From positions 1-8,038 of the forward strand of contig WGSQ01000082.1 of the NCBI GenBank assembly GCA_014871605.1: a stretch of DNA of 8,038 nucleotides, read 5' to 3'. Below are positions 1 through 8,038 of this stretch, in pieces. The stretch's first letter is position 1, and every line of letters starts with the position of its first letter. The notes beneath the pieces are model-generated. The model saw nothing but the letters and a program-made list of their open reading frames with translations, had not been told where the DNA came from and did no database searches. A program made the position numbers and the translations under genes. This DNA is from Collinsella sp. GTDB lineage: Bacteria > Actinomycetota > Coriobacteriia > Coriobacteriales > Coriobacteriaceae.

Positions 1-116
1 GCGATGGCATCCTGCAAGTCCCAGAGCAAAAACTCAAGATCGGCGTTATTGGGGATACTGATATACGCAATGGTTTGCAGTGTTTTTGGTACGTCGCCAC
101 GCGCGATTGTCTCCAT
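1..116 (-). CDS. Partial hypothetical protein, N-terminal 38 residues
   Basis: The minus strand opens with an ATG at 116-114 and stays open to the window edge. The protein begins METIARGDVPKTLQTIAYIS and continues through a segment rich in Asp, Leu and Trp. A good Shine-Dalgarno sequence (AAAGGAGA on the minus strand, within 121-128) lies 4-5 nt before the ATG, which supports both the reading frame and the start. It is transcribed divergently from the aminotransferase, with 93 bp between the two starts. Too little is visible to assign a family, and I do not recognise it. No signal peptide or membrane segment is evident in the visible part. The call that a gene starts here rests on the ribosome binding site and the open frame only. 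Confidence 0.6.
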   Translation of the reverse strand, partial: METIARGDVPKTLQTIAYISIPNNADLEFLLWDLQDAI

Positions 117-209
117 GCCATCTCCTTTCCGGCTCGTTTCCGTTTAGGTTACACCGTCTGGTGGCGCCCCGCCGCGCTATCCTAGTGCAACCCTTACGAA
201 AGGAACTCC
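117..209. promoter_or_regulatory. Divergent intergenic region with ribosome binding sites for both flanking genes
   Basis: This 93-bp gap separates two divergent starts and must carry promoters in both directions if the genes are expressed separately. On the plus strand TATCCT (178-183) is a possible -10 element about 27 bp before the aminotransferase start, but no convincing -35 hexamer sits at the right distance. The plus-strand ribosome binding site is AAAGGA around 199-204; the minus-strand site is within 121-128. I see no clear operator palindrome. Confidence 0.35.
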
Positions 210-1346
210 ATGCGTCTGCCCATGAATACCTCGCTTGCCATGCTCAAGCCCTCCGGTATCCGCCGGATTAACGCGCTCGCCGCCCAGCACCCGGGGTGCA
301 TCGCGCTTGCGCTTGGCGAGCCCGATTTTCCCACGCCCGATGTGATTAGTGCCGAGGTGACCGCCGCACTGGACCGCGGTGACACGCACTATCCGTCCAA
401 CAACGGTCGCCCCGCCCTGCGTGAGGCGTTATCTGCCTACATGGGGGACGTGGGTCTTACGTTTTCGGCCGACGAGGTCATCCTAACCGACGGTGCGACC
501 GAGGCCCTGTCGGCAGCATTCATGGCTATGCTCAACCCAGGCGACGAGGTCATTATCCCCACGCCGGCCTTTGGCCTGTACGAGAGCATCGTCGTGGCCA
601 ATCACGCCAAAGCGGTCTTTTTGGATACGGAGCCTGCGCAATTCCAGATTGATGAGGGGGCGCTTCGTGCTTGCGTGACGCCGGCGACCAAGGCCATCGT
701 CATCTGCTCGCCCAACAATCCTACGGGCTGTATCCTCAACGCGGCTTCGCTCGACGCCGTGGCGCACGTGGCAGAACAGGCGGGCATCTACGTGGTCTGC
801 GACGACGTATACAACCGCCTGGTTTATGTGGATGGCTACGAGCGCTTTGCCCAGCGTCACCCGGAGCTGCGCGAGCAGACGGTCGTCATCGAGAGCTTTT
901 CCAAGCCCTGGGCCATGACCGGCTGGCGCTTGGGCTGGCTCGCGGCGGCAACCCCCGTCATCGCCGAGATCGCAAAGGCCCACCAATACTTAGTATCGAG
1001 TGCTGTCTCCTTCGAAATGGACGCCGCAGCCCGAGCCCTCACCGTCGACCCCACCCCCATGCTCGAAGTCTACCGAGCTCGTCGCGAACGCGTACTCGCA
1101 GCCTTAGACGCCATGGGCCTCGACGTAGTGGAACCAGCCGGCGCCTTCTACGCTTTCCCGAGCATCAGACAGTACGGCCTAACAAGCGAAGATTTCTGCA
1201 TCAAAGCCATCAAAGAAGCTAACATAGCCCTAGTTCCGGGCGACTGTTTCGGCACCGAAGGCCACATCCGCCTAAGCTACTGCGTCTCCGACAAAAATCT
1301 GGACGAAGGTCTCCGCCGCCTGTCCACCTTCGTTTCAACCCTGTAG
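210..1346 (+). CDS. Class I/II PLP-dependent aminotransferase (aspartate aminotransferase-like)
   Basis: This 378-residue protein is complete and of normal length for fold-type I aminotransferases that act in amino acid metabolism in the cytoplasm. Visible family hallmarks are a LxxGEPDF motif near residues 35-40, the PLP-ring asparagine in NNPTG (169-173), the cofactor-binding aspartate and tyrosine in DDVY (198-201), the Schiff-base lysine in SFSKPW (Lys232) followed by TGWRLGW, and the carboxylate-binding arginine in HIRLSY (Arg354). The start at 210 is supported by AAAGGA five nt upstream; a second in-frame ATG at 222 is less well placed. The overall pattern fits the AspC/AatA-like gamma subgroup, but sequence alone does not settle the substrate (aspartate, aromatic amino acids, alanine or others). 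One oddity is that codon use changes sharply near codon 254: GAG gives way completely to GAA, and A-ending codons become common up to the stop. The frame and catalytic residues stay intact across the change. Confidence 0.92.
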   Translation: MRLPMNTSLAMLKPSGIRRINALAAQHPGCIALALGEPDFPTPDVISAEVTAALDRGDTHYPSNNGRPALREALSAYMGDVGLTFSADEVILTDGATEALSAAFMAMLNPGDEVIIPTPAFGLYESIVVANHAKAVFLDTEPAQFQIDEGALRACVTPATKAIVICSPNNPTGCILNAASLDAVAHVAEQAGIYVVCDDVYNRLVYVDGYERFAQRHPELREQTVVIESFSKPWAMTGWRLGWLAAATPVIAEIAKAHQYLVSSAVSFEMDAAARALTVDPTPMLEVYRARRERVLAALDAMGLDVVEPAGAFYAFPSIRQYGLTSEDFCIKAIKEANIALVPGDCFGTEGHIRLSYCVSDKNLDEGLRRLSTFVSTL

Positions 1347-1372
1347 CCCAACGGGACCCAAAACATCAGCCC

Positions 1373-1644
1373 ACCGACCCAAGCATTATGAGTGGGGGCG
1401 TCAGCCAACGAAAACCCGGGCTGCCCAAAGTCAACGCAGGCACGCGCCGCCGAAGGCCAGGCGCAAGGATTTCGTAGATTCCGCACGAGCCGAAGAGCAC
1501 TTAATGTGCTCTTCGTGCGAGCCAGGACTTGACCGAGCGAAAACCTTGCGCCTGGCCTTCGGCGACGCGTGCCGGATGGTGGAATTGTGTGCAGCCCGGT
1601 TTTCCGTTGACCGACGCCGGGGTCCCCGCCATAATACTTTCGGT
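1373..1644. repeat. Long imperfect inverted repeat (foldback) upstream of rplJ
   Basis: The two halves of this 272-bp stretch are imperfect reverse complements around an axis near 1503-1508. The centre is a perfect 10-bp palindrome (1491-1500 with 1506-1515) with a TTAAT loop. The best outer block pairs 1439-1468 with 1544-1573 at 29 of 30 positions, 20 of them uninterrupted. Further matches are 1416-1424 with 1591-1599, 1397-1402 with 1613-1618, 1381-1390 with 1630-1639, and 1373-1376 with 1641-1644. Small indels shift the axis by a few bases, so this is an aged inverted duplication. The rplJ promoter lies inside the right arm and a decayed mirror copy lies in the left arm. There is no T-tract at the ends, so this is not an ordinary terminator. 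It could be a genome-wide intergenic repeat, a MITE-like element, or a local inverted duplication; I cannot tell which without a search. Confidence 0.85.
1607..1635 (+). promoter_or_regulatory. Sigma-70-type promoter of rplJ-rplL
   Basis: TTGACC (1607-1612) matches the -35 consensus at five of six positions. CATAAT (1630-1635) matches the -10 consensus at five of six. The spacer is exactly 17 bp. Transcription would begin around 1642, giving a leader of about 210 nt before rplJ, which is the length expected for an L10-regulated leader. It is the best promoter match I see in the window and fits a highly expressed ribosomal protein operon. Confidence 0.8.
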
Positions 1645-1649
1645 TCACG

Positions 1650-1735
1650 CACGAATCCGCTGCCAGAGACAGCCGGCGCAAACGGGTCTTACCCGCGAGC
1701 TTAATGGGACTTCCCGCCAGCCGAGGTGGTCGAGT
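1650..1735 (+). ncRNA. Ribosomal protein L10 leader RNA (autoregulatory)
   Basis: The leader contains the conserved L10-leader layout: a CTGCCAGAGACAGCCGGCG segment (1660-1678), a CGGGT-CTT-ACCCG hairpin (1683-1695), a GCTTAATGGGA segment (1699-1709), and a closing CGCCAGCCGAGG segment (1715-1726). GCCGGCG pairs with CGCCAGC with one mismatch, leaving the AGAGACA and CCGAGG strands as the probable kink-turn and binding region. In known cases the L10(L12)4 complex binds this RNA and lowers expression of its own operon. Here a terminator follows immediately (1750-1786), which suggests transcription attenuation as described for Bacillus subtilis rather than purely translational control. Assignment rests on motif recall and hand folding. 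Confidence 0.8.
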
Positions 1736-1749
1736 AGATATGTCTTCTC

Positions 1750-1786
1750 GCCCCCGTCGCTCATGCAGCGCGGGGGCTTTCTTTTT
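1750..1786 (+). terminator. Attenuator terminator in the rplJ leader
   Basis: GCCCCCG (1750-1756) pairs with CGGGGGC (1771-1777), and the inner CGCT (1758-1761) pairs with AGCG (1767-1770) around a short loop with one bulged T. TTTCTTTTT follows at once (1778-1786). It lies between the rplJ promoter and the rplJ start, so it must act as an attenuator rather than an end-of-operon signal. A weak competing stem, CGAG (1731-1734) with CTCG (1747-1750), touches the 5' edge of the terminator and could be part of an antiterminator. GCCCCCGTC is repeated at 1793-1801 and could also pair with 1771-1777. Confidence 0.8.
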
Positions 1787-1837
1787 GGACATGCCCCCGT
1801 CACGTCCTTGTGGCGGACCGTGCCCGGAAAGAATTCG

Positions 1838-1845
1838 AGGAGGTG
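1838..1845 (+). promoter_or_regulatory. Strong ribosome binding site of rplJ
   Basis: AGGAGGTG is a near-perfect complement to the 16S rRNA 3' end and lies 6 nt before the ATG at 1852. It is stronger than the AAAGGA-type sites of the aminotransferase, rplL and galU. Confidence 0.85.
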
Positions 1846-1851
1846 TAATTC

Positions 1852-2373
1852 ATGCCCCAGCAGTACAAAATCGATAAGGTTGCAGAGATCGAGTCCCGTA
1901 TCGCCGAGAACGCCGGTCTGTTCGTCGTCAACTACAACGGTCTGACGGTTAAGCAGGCTCAGGAGCTGCGTCATCAGCTTCGCGAGTGCGGCGCCGAGAT
2001 GAAGGTCTACAAGAACAACCTGGTCAAGATCGCTCTCAAGAACCAGGAGCAGCCCGAGCTCGACGAGATCCTCGCCGGCCCCGTCGCTTATGTGTTCTAC
2101 GAGTCCGAGCCGGTCGAGGCCGCTAAGGCCCTTAAGGACTTCTCCGCCAAGTCCAAGGGCGTCCTTGAGATCAAGGGCGGTATCTCCGACGGCAAGGCCG
2201 TTTCCGCTGATGATGTTAAGGCTATCGCCGAGCTGCCCACCAAGGATCAGCTTCTCGGCCAGATCGCCGGTCTCATCTCCGGTTTCGCTCGCGACATCGC
2301 TGTCTGCGTCAACGGCGTTTCCTCTGGTCTCGCTCGTTCGATCCAGCAGGTCTCCGAGCAGAAGGCAGCCTAG
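1852..2373 (+). CDS. rplJ: 50S ribosomal protein L10
   Basis: This 173-residue protein has the standard length and layout of bacterial L10, the base of the ribosomal stalk that recruits GTPase translation factors. The N-terminal rRNA-binding domain shows FVVNYNGLTVKQAQELR (24-40) and the family signature KNNLVKIAL (54-62), then GPVAYVFYESEP (76-87) and a KGVLEIKGG strand (102-110). The LPTKDQLLGQIAGLI segment (128-142) is characteristic. The C-terminal helix (about 143-173) is where L7/L12 dimers attach. The start is fixed by AGGAGGTG 6 nt upstream. It follows an L10 leader and attenuator, and rplL lies 102 bp downstream, so the two form the stalk operon. Codon use is that of a highly expressed gene. 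I see nothing truncated or unusual in the protein. Confidence 0.98.
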   Translation: MPQQYKIDKVAEIESRIAENAGLFVVNYNGLTVKQAQELRHQLRECGAEMKVYKNNLVKIALKNQEQPELDEILAGPVAYVFYESEPVEAAKALKDFSAKSKGVLEIKGGISDGKAVSADDVKAIAELPTKDQLLGQIAGLISGFARDIAVCVNGVSSGLARSIQQVSEQKAA

Positions 2374-2388
2374 TTGCTGTTTTCACCC

Positions 2389-2456
2389 GCGGCGGCAACG
2401 CCGCACCCCTGGCGCATTCGCGTCGTGTTTTAACTGATCTCCGTGCACAGACACGG
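2389..2456 (+). other. rplJ-rplL spacer with two small hairpins
   Basis: The 102-bp spacer contains a 6-bp GC-only stem closed by a GCAA tetraloop (GCGGCG 2389-2394, CGCCGC 2399-2404) and a second stem CCGTG (2441-2445) with CACGG (2452-2456) just before the rplL ribosome binding site. The first has no T-tract immediately behind it, so it is not a standard terminator. Such hairpins could be RNA-processing or stability elements that help raise L12 above L10, since each ribosome carries several L12 copies per L10. That role is inference. Confidence 0.45.
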
Positions 2457-2475
2457 AAACCGAAAGGACTTAGAA

Positions 2476-2853
2476 ATGGCTAAGCTTACCACCGATGAGA
2501 TCATCGATGCTCTTAAGGAAATGACCCTTCTCGAGGCTTCCGAGCTCGTCAAGGCTATCGAGGACACCTTCGGCGTTTCCGCCGCTGCTCCTGCCGCTGT
2601 TGTCGCCGCTCCCGCTGCTGGCGCTGCTGAGGCCGAGGAGAAGACCGAGTTTGACGTCGTGCTCGAGGGCTTCGGCGACAACAAGATCCAGGTCATCAAG
2701 GCCGTCCGTGAGCTCACCAACCTTGGCCTGAAGGAGGCCAAGGAGGTCGTCGAGGGCGCTCCCAAGGCTGTTCTCGAGGGTGCCAAGAAGGAGGACGCCG
2801 AGGCTGCCAAGGAGAAGCTCGAGGCTGCTGGCGCTGCTGTCACCCTCAAGTAA
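2476..2853 (+). CDS. rplL: 50S ribosomal protein L7/L12
   Basis: This 125-residue acidic stalk protein has the usual three-part layout: an N-terminal dimerisation and L10-binding domain (about 1-35), a flexible hinge rich in Ala, Pro and Val (about 36-53), and a globular C-terminal domain (about 54-125). The C-terminal domain carries the factor-binding motif KIQVIKAVRELTNLGLKEAK (70-89) followed by VVEGAPKAVLEG, and ends in AAVTLK. It contacts EF-Tu, EF-G and other factors on the ribosome. The ATG at 2476 is chosen because AAAGGA (2463-2468) sits 7 nt upstream and the protein then begins MAKLTTDEII, the normal family start. An in-frame GTG at 2443 would add 11 atypical residues and has no ribosome binding site. 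Codon use is very biased, as expected for one of the most abundant proteins. Confidence 0.98.
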   Translation: MAKLTTDEIIDALKEMTLLEASELVKAIEDTFGVSAAAPAAVVAAPAAGAAEAEEKTEFDVVLEGFGDNKIQVIKAVRELTNLGLKEAKEVVEGAPKAVLEGAKKEDAEAAKEKLEAAGAAVTLK

Positions 2854-2881
2854 TCAGGCTTTCTCGCCAGATTTCTTTGCA

Positions 2882-2920
2882 GACGGGGTTCGCATTGCGA
2901 GCCCCGTCTTTTTTGTTTTT
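2882..2920 (+). terminator. Intrinsic terminator of rplJ-rplL
   Basis: A 12-bp stem (2882-2893 with 2897-2908, one G-U pair) with an ATT loop is followed by TTTTTTGTTTTT. It lies 28 nt after the rplL stop codon. This is a very strong terminator and separates the stalk operon from galU and rpoBC. Confidence 0.93.
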
Positions 2921-2992
2921 CGGTCCCTCGACATCGGTTGCTCAAACTGCCATGTTCTGTGATTTGCGTCGTATCGGGTGCCCTGCCGTTGG

Positions 2993-3026
2993 GCAATAAA
3001 ATTGCACCATTCGAGCAATAATTTGC
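2993..3026. promoter_or_regulatory. Two operator-like palindromes upstream of galU
   Basis: GCAATAAAATTGC (2993-3005) is a perfect inverted repeat of 5-bp arms around AAA. GCAATAATTTGC (3015-3026) repeats the theme with GCAA and TTGC arms. Their centres are about 21-22 bp apart, roughly two helical turns, so a dimeric regulator could bind both on one DNA face. They sit just upstream of the candidate galU promoter. No regulator can be named; the AT-rich composition makes chance similarity possible. Confidence 0.35.
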
Positions 3027-3043
3027 GTTGACCTGCTGAAGAA

Positions 3044-3071
3044 TTGTCTCTGCCTTGTAGCGACATATAGT
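3044..3071 (+). promoter_or_regulatory. Candidate galU promoter
   Basis: TTGTCT (3044-3049) and TATAGT (3066-3071), five of six to the -10 consensus, are separated by 16 bp. Transcription would begin near 3078, giving a leader of about 90 nt. That leader can form two short hairpins: GCGGC (3109-3113) with GCCGC (3119-3123), and GGCGC (3132-3136) with GCGCC (3141-3145). A TTGACC at 3028-3033 looks like a -35 element but has no matching -10 at 16-18 bp. Confidence 0.5.
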
Positions 3072-3167
3072 TCCAGCGGTAAGATGCTTGGGTATCGCAA
3101 TTTGGTCTGCGGCTGTGTGCCGCACGCATGGGGCGCTTTTGCGCCTGCGAAAGGATCTTTGAATAAC

Positions 3168-4076
3168 ATGAAGGCAATCATCCCCGCCGCCGGTCTTGGC
3201 ACGCGTTTTCTGCCTGGCACCAAGTGCACGCCCAAAGAGATGCTGCCGGTGCTCGACAAGCCCGTCATTCAGTACGTCGTCGAGGAGGCGCTCGACCCCG
3301 AGGAAGTCGACGACGCCATCATCGTTACTTCTCCCGGTAAGCCCGAGCTACTGAACTACTTCCAGCCCGATCGCTCGCTCGAGAACCTGCTGCGCGAGCG
3401 CGGCAAGAACGCCTATGCCGATGCCGTCGCTCACGCTGGCGGTATGCCGGTCGACTTCCGCTATCAGTACGAGCCCAAGGGCCTCGGCCATGCTATCCGC
3501 TCTGCTGCCGACGCCGTGGCGGGGGAGAACTTCCTGGTTCTTCTGGGCGACTACGTTGTGCCTAACCGCGACATCTGCGACAAGATGCTCGCCGTTTCCA
3601 AGGAGCACGGTGGCGCTTCGATTATCGCCGTCGCTGCTTGCTCGCCCGAGGAAGTCAGCCGCTACGGCGTTATCGCCGGCGAGCGCGTCGGTTCGCTCGA
3701 GGGTGCCGAGGACGTTGCCGATGCGGAGCCGGGCGCTGTCTGGCGTATTGGCGGTCTGGTCGAGAAGCCCGCTCCCGAGGCGGCTCCGTCCAACCTGTAC
3801 ATCGTCGGTCGCTACCTGCTGAGCCCGCTGGTCATGGGCCTGCTGGCAGATCAGCAGGCCGGCAAGGGCGGCGAGATCCAGCTCACCGACGCCATGGCCC
3901 GTTCGCTCGACCGTGAGGCCATGTATGCCGTCGTCATCGACCCGCTGTCGGGCTACGACACCGGCACTCCCTCTGGCTGGATGGCCACCAACGCCCTCAT
4001 GGCTGCAAGCGATCCCCGCTTTGCCGATGCCTTCTGGGACGCCATCGACGAGCGCGGCGGATTGATGCGCAAGTAA
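3168..4076 (+). CDS. galU: UTP--glucose-1-phosphate uridylyltransferase
   Basis: This 302-residue cytoplasmic enzyme makes UDP-glucose and pyrophosphate from UTP and glucose 1-phosphate, supplying glycan synthesis and the Leloir galactose pathway. Visible features are the nucleotide-binding loop AAGLGTRFLP (7-16) with TKCTPKEMLPVLDKP (18-32), GLGHAI (105-110), the metal-site strand LLGD (125-128), LVEKP (197-201, catalytic lysine region), GGEIQLTDAM (234-243) and YDTGTPSG (263-270). Length fits bacterial GalU. At 128-129 it reads GDY, where many relatives have an acidic pair; the first Asp is kept. The start is slightly uncertain: AAAGGA (3150-3155) is 12 nt before this ATG but only 3 nt before an in-frame TTG at 3159, and the ATG gives the usual MKAIIPAAG start. 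It stands alone between terminators, so it appears monocistronic despite its place between rplL and rpoB. Confidence 0.95.
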   Translation: MKAIIPAAGLGTRFLPGTKCTPKEMLPVLDKPVIQYVVEEALDPEEVDDAIIVTSPGKPELLNYFQPDRSLENLLRERGKNAYADAVAHAGGMPVDFRYQYEPKGLGHAIRSAADAVAGENFLVLLGDYVVPNRDICDKMLAVSKEHGGASIIAVAACSPEEVSRYGVIAGERVGSLEGAEDVADAEPGAVWRIGGLVEKPAPEAAPSNLYIVGRYLLSPLVMGLLADQQAGKGGEIQLTDAMARSLDREAMYAVVIDPLSGYDTGTPSGWMATNALMAASDPRFADAFWDAIDERGGLMRK

Positions 4077-4096
4077 GCCTTCGGACATCGACATTT

Positions 4097-4129
4097 ACGG
4101 GCGCGGACCTCGGTTCGCGCCCGTTTTTT
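4097..4129 (+). terminator. Intrinsic terminator of galU
   Basis: ACGGGCGCG (4097-4105) pairs with CGCGCCCGT (4116-4124) and is followed by a run of T up to 4129. It lies 20 nt after the galU stop codon. It isolates galU transcription from rpoB. Confidence 0.9.
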
Positions 4130-4171
4130 ATAAGAGCTGCGATTGCCGGCTCTCTGTTCACAGAAAATATA

Positions 4172-4185
4172 TGAACAGATGTTCG
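4172..4185. promoter_or_regulatory. LexA (SOS) box-like palindrome upstream of rpoB
   Basis: TGAACAGATGTTCG matches the Gram-positive LexA-box pattern CGAAC-RNRY-GTTYG at 13 of 14 positions; only the first base differs. It also contains the GAAC-N4-GTTC core. A partial second copy lies just upstream, where CTGTTCA (4154-4160) forms a 7-bp inverted repeat with TGAACAG (4172-4178). The site is about 80-90 bp upstream of the likely rpoB -35 element, so LexA binding here would not directly block that promoter. It might act on a second promoter in the AT-rich 4160-4173 stretch. Function is unproven. Confidence 0.45.
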
Positions 4186-4262
4186 ATACACATACATCTA
4201 CCTGCGTGTTTTCTGTCGAAAATCTTTGCTACTCCAAAAACTCAATCGCGTCAAGGCTTTTC

Positions 4263-4290
4263 TTGCCCAACGGTCGGTACCTGATAAACT
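4263..4290 (+). promoter_or_regulatory. Probable rpoBC promoter (extended -10)
   Basis: TTGCCC (4263-4268) and TAAACT (4285-4290) are 16 bp apart, and a TGA sits directly before the -10, giving an extended -10 element. Transcription would start near 4297, about 67 nt before rpoB. A dedicated promoter is expected because two strong terminators lie upstream. The rest of the 287-bp spacer (4077-4363) holds the galU terminator, the SOS-box-like site, and an ACAGAAAA (4160-4167) / TTTTCTGT (4209-4216) inverted pair; I see no gene in it. Confidence 0.6.
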
Positions 4291-4363
4291 ATTAGGTTGC
4301 GATAACTGGTGAAGCTATGCCTCGCCAACCCACCGAGCATTTCCGTGAAGGAGGAAAAACCTG

Positions 4364-7855
<3,492 letters not shown>

Positions 7856-7861
7856 TTGACT

Positions 7862-8038
7862 GTGGCAGATTTCGAAGCTACTGATTTTGACTCGGTAAAG
7901 ATCTCCCTTGCCTCCGCCGACCAGATCCGTTCCTGGTCGCACGGTGAGGTCAAGAAGCCGGAGACCATCAATTACCGTACCCTCAAGCCCGAGAAGGACG
8001 GCCTGTTCTGCGAGAAGATCTTCGGTCCCGCCAAGGAC
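7862..8038 (+). CDS. rpoC: DNA-directed RNA polymerase subunit beta', N-terminal part
   Basis: The first 59 codons of rpoC are present and run off the window edge. The peptide contains the family's opening segment VKISLASADQIRSWSHGEVK (12-31), then KPETINYRTLKPEKDGLFCE and KIFGP, which lead into the zinc-binding region that would lie just beyond the window. A GTG start at 7862 is chosen because the ribosome binding site AAGGAG is 9 nt upstream and because the eleven residues before VKISLAS are a typical short leader. It is separated from rpoB by only 6 nt and is surely co-transcribed with it. Confidence 0.97.
   Translation, partial: MADFEATDFDSVKISLASADQIRSWSHGEVKKPETINYRTLKPEKDGLFCEKIFGPAKD

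Noticed and set aside
483..986. A 167-codon minus-strand frame and a 183-codon plus-strand frame (671-1222) within the aminotransferase
   Set aside because: The 210-1346 frame carries all aminotransferase motifs and a ribosome binding site; the others are out-of-frame shadows in GC-rich DNA.
1385..1410. A minus-strand promoter in the left arm of the foldback reading into the aminotransferase
   Set aside because: The mirrored CATAAT is present, but the -35-like TTGGCT is only 12 bp away and no other -35 element fits, so activity seems unlikely without experimental evidence.
1491..1515. The central hairpin as a terminator for the aminotransferase gene
   Set aside because: The 10-bp stem has no T-tract on either side. 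It is better explained as the centre of the large inverted repeat, although it could still slow transcription.
1529..1556. A second promoter starting with TTGACC at 1529-1534
   Set aside because: No acceptable -10 hexamer occurs 16-18 bp downstream; the sequence there is GC-rich repeat-arm DNA.
1277..1792. Open frames on both strands across the foldback region (also 1431-1652 minus, 1504-1704 and 1529-1945 plus)
   Set aside because: They overlap the inverted repeat, the rplJ promoter, the L10 leader and the attenuator, have Arg-rich random-looking translations, and lack good ribosome binding sites. Similar peptide pieces on both arms simply reflect the repeat.
2430..3125. A 231-codon minus-strand frame covering rplL and the galU upstream region
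   Set aside because: It runs antisense through rplL and its terminator, its Ala/Ser-rich part is the complement of the rplL hinge and C-terminal domain, and there is no supporting ribosome binding site or family resemblance.

Overview
The window is high-GC bacterial DNA carrying the rplJ-rplL and rpoB-rpoC loci plus flanking genes. The strong GAG/AAG/C-ending codon bias, the frequent AAAGGA-type ribosome binding sites, an RpoB close to actinobacterial and Gram-positive forms, and a galU gene lying between rplL and rpoB all suggest an actinobacterium of the class Coriobacteriia, most likely Collinsella or a close relative. The genus is an inference; no database search was possible.

Layout. 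Bases 1-116 are the start of an unrecognised minus-strand gene, divergent from a complete class I/II PLP-dependent aminotransferase (210-1346). Next comes about 500 bp without a gene. It holds a large imperfect inverted repeat (1373-1644), a sigma-70-type promoter inside the right arm of that repeat, a ribosomal protein L10 leader RNA, and an attenuator terminator in front of rplJ. Genes rplJ (1852-2373) and rplL (2476-2853) form a unit ended by a strong terminator (2882-2920). After an upstream region with two operator-like palindromes and a candidate promoter comes galU (3168-4076), with its own terminator. A 287-bp spacer with a LexA/SOS-box-like palindrome and a probable extended -10 promoter leads into the complete rpoB (4364-7855). 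The first 59 codons of rpoC follow 6 nt later.

How the genes work together. L10 and L7/L12 build the ribosomal stalk, and their synthesis is probably controlled by L10 binding to its own leader RNA. RpoB and RpoC form the RNA polymerase catalytic core and appear translationally coupled. In many bacteria rplJL and rpoBC are contiguous and partly co-transcribed. Here an intrinsic terminator, a complete galU unit and a second terminator separate them, so rpoBC should depend mainly on its own promoter. GalU makes UDP-glucose for envelope and exopolysaccharide synthesis and for galactose use.

The most unusual signals are the 270-bp foldback sequence containing the rplJ promoter, the abrupt codon-usage change two thirds of the way through the aminotransferase gene, the SOS-box-like site upstream of rpoB, and the galU insertion. 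I did not find an obviously new multi-gene system; the coding content is mostly housekeeping.
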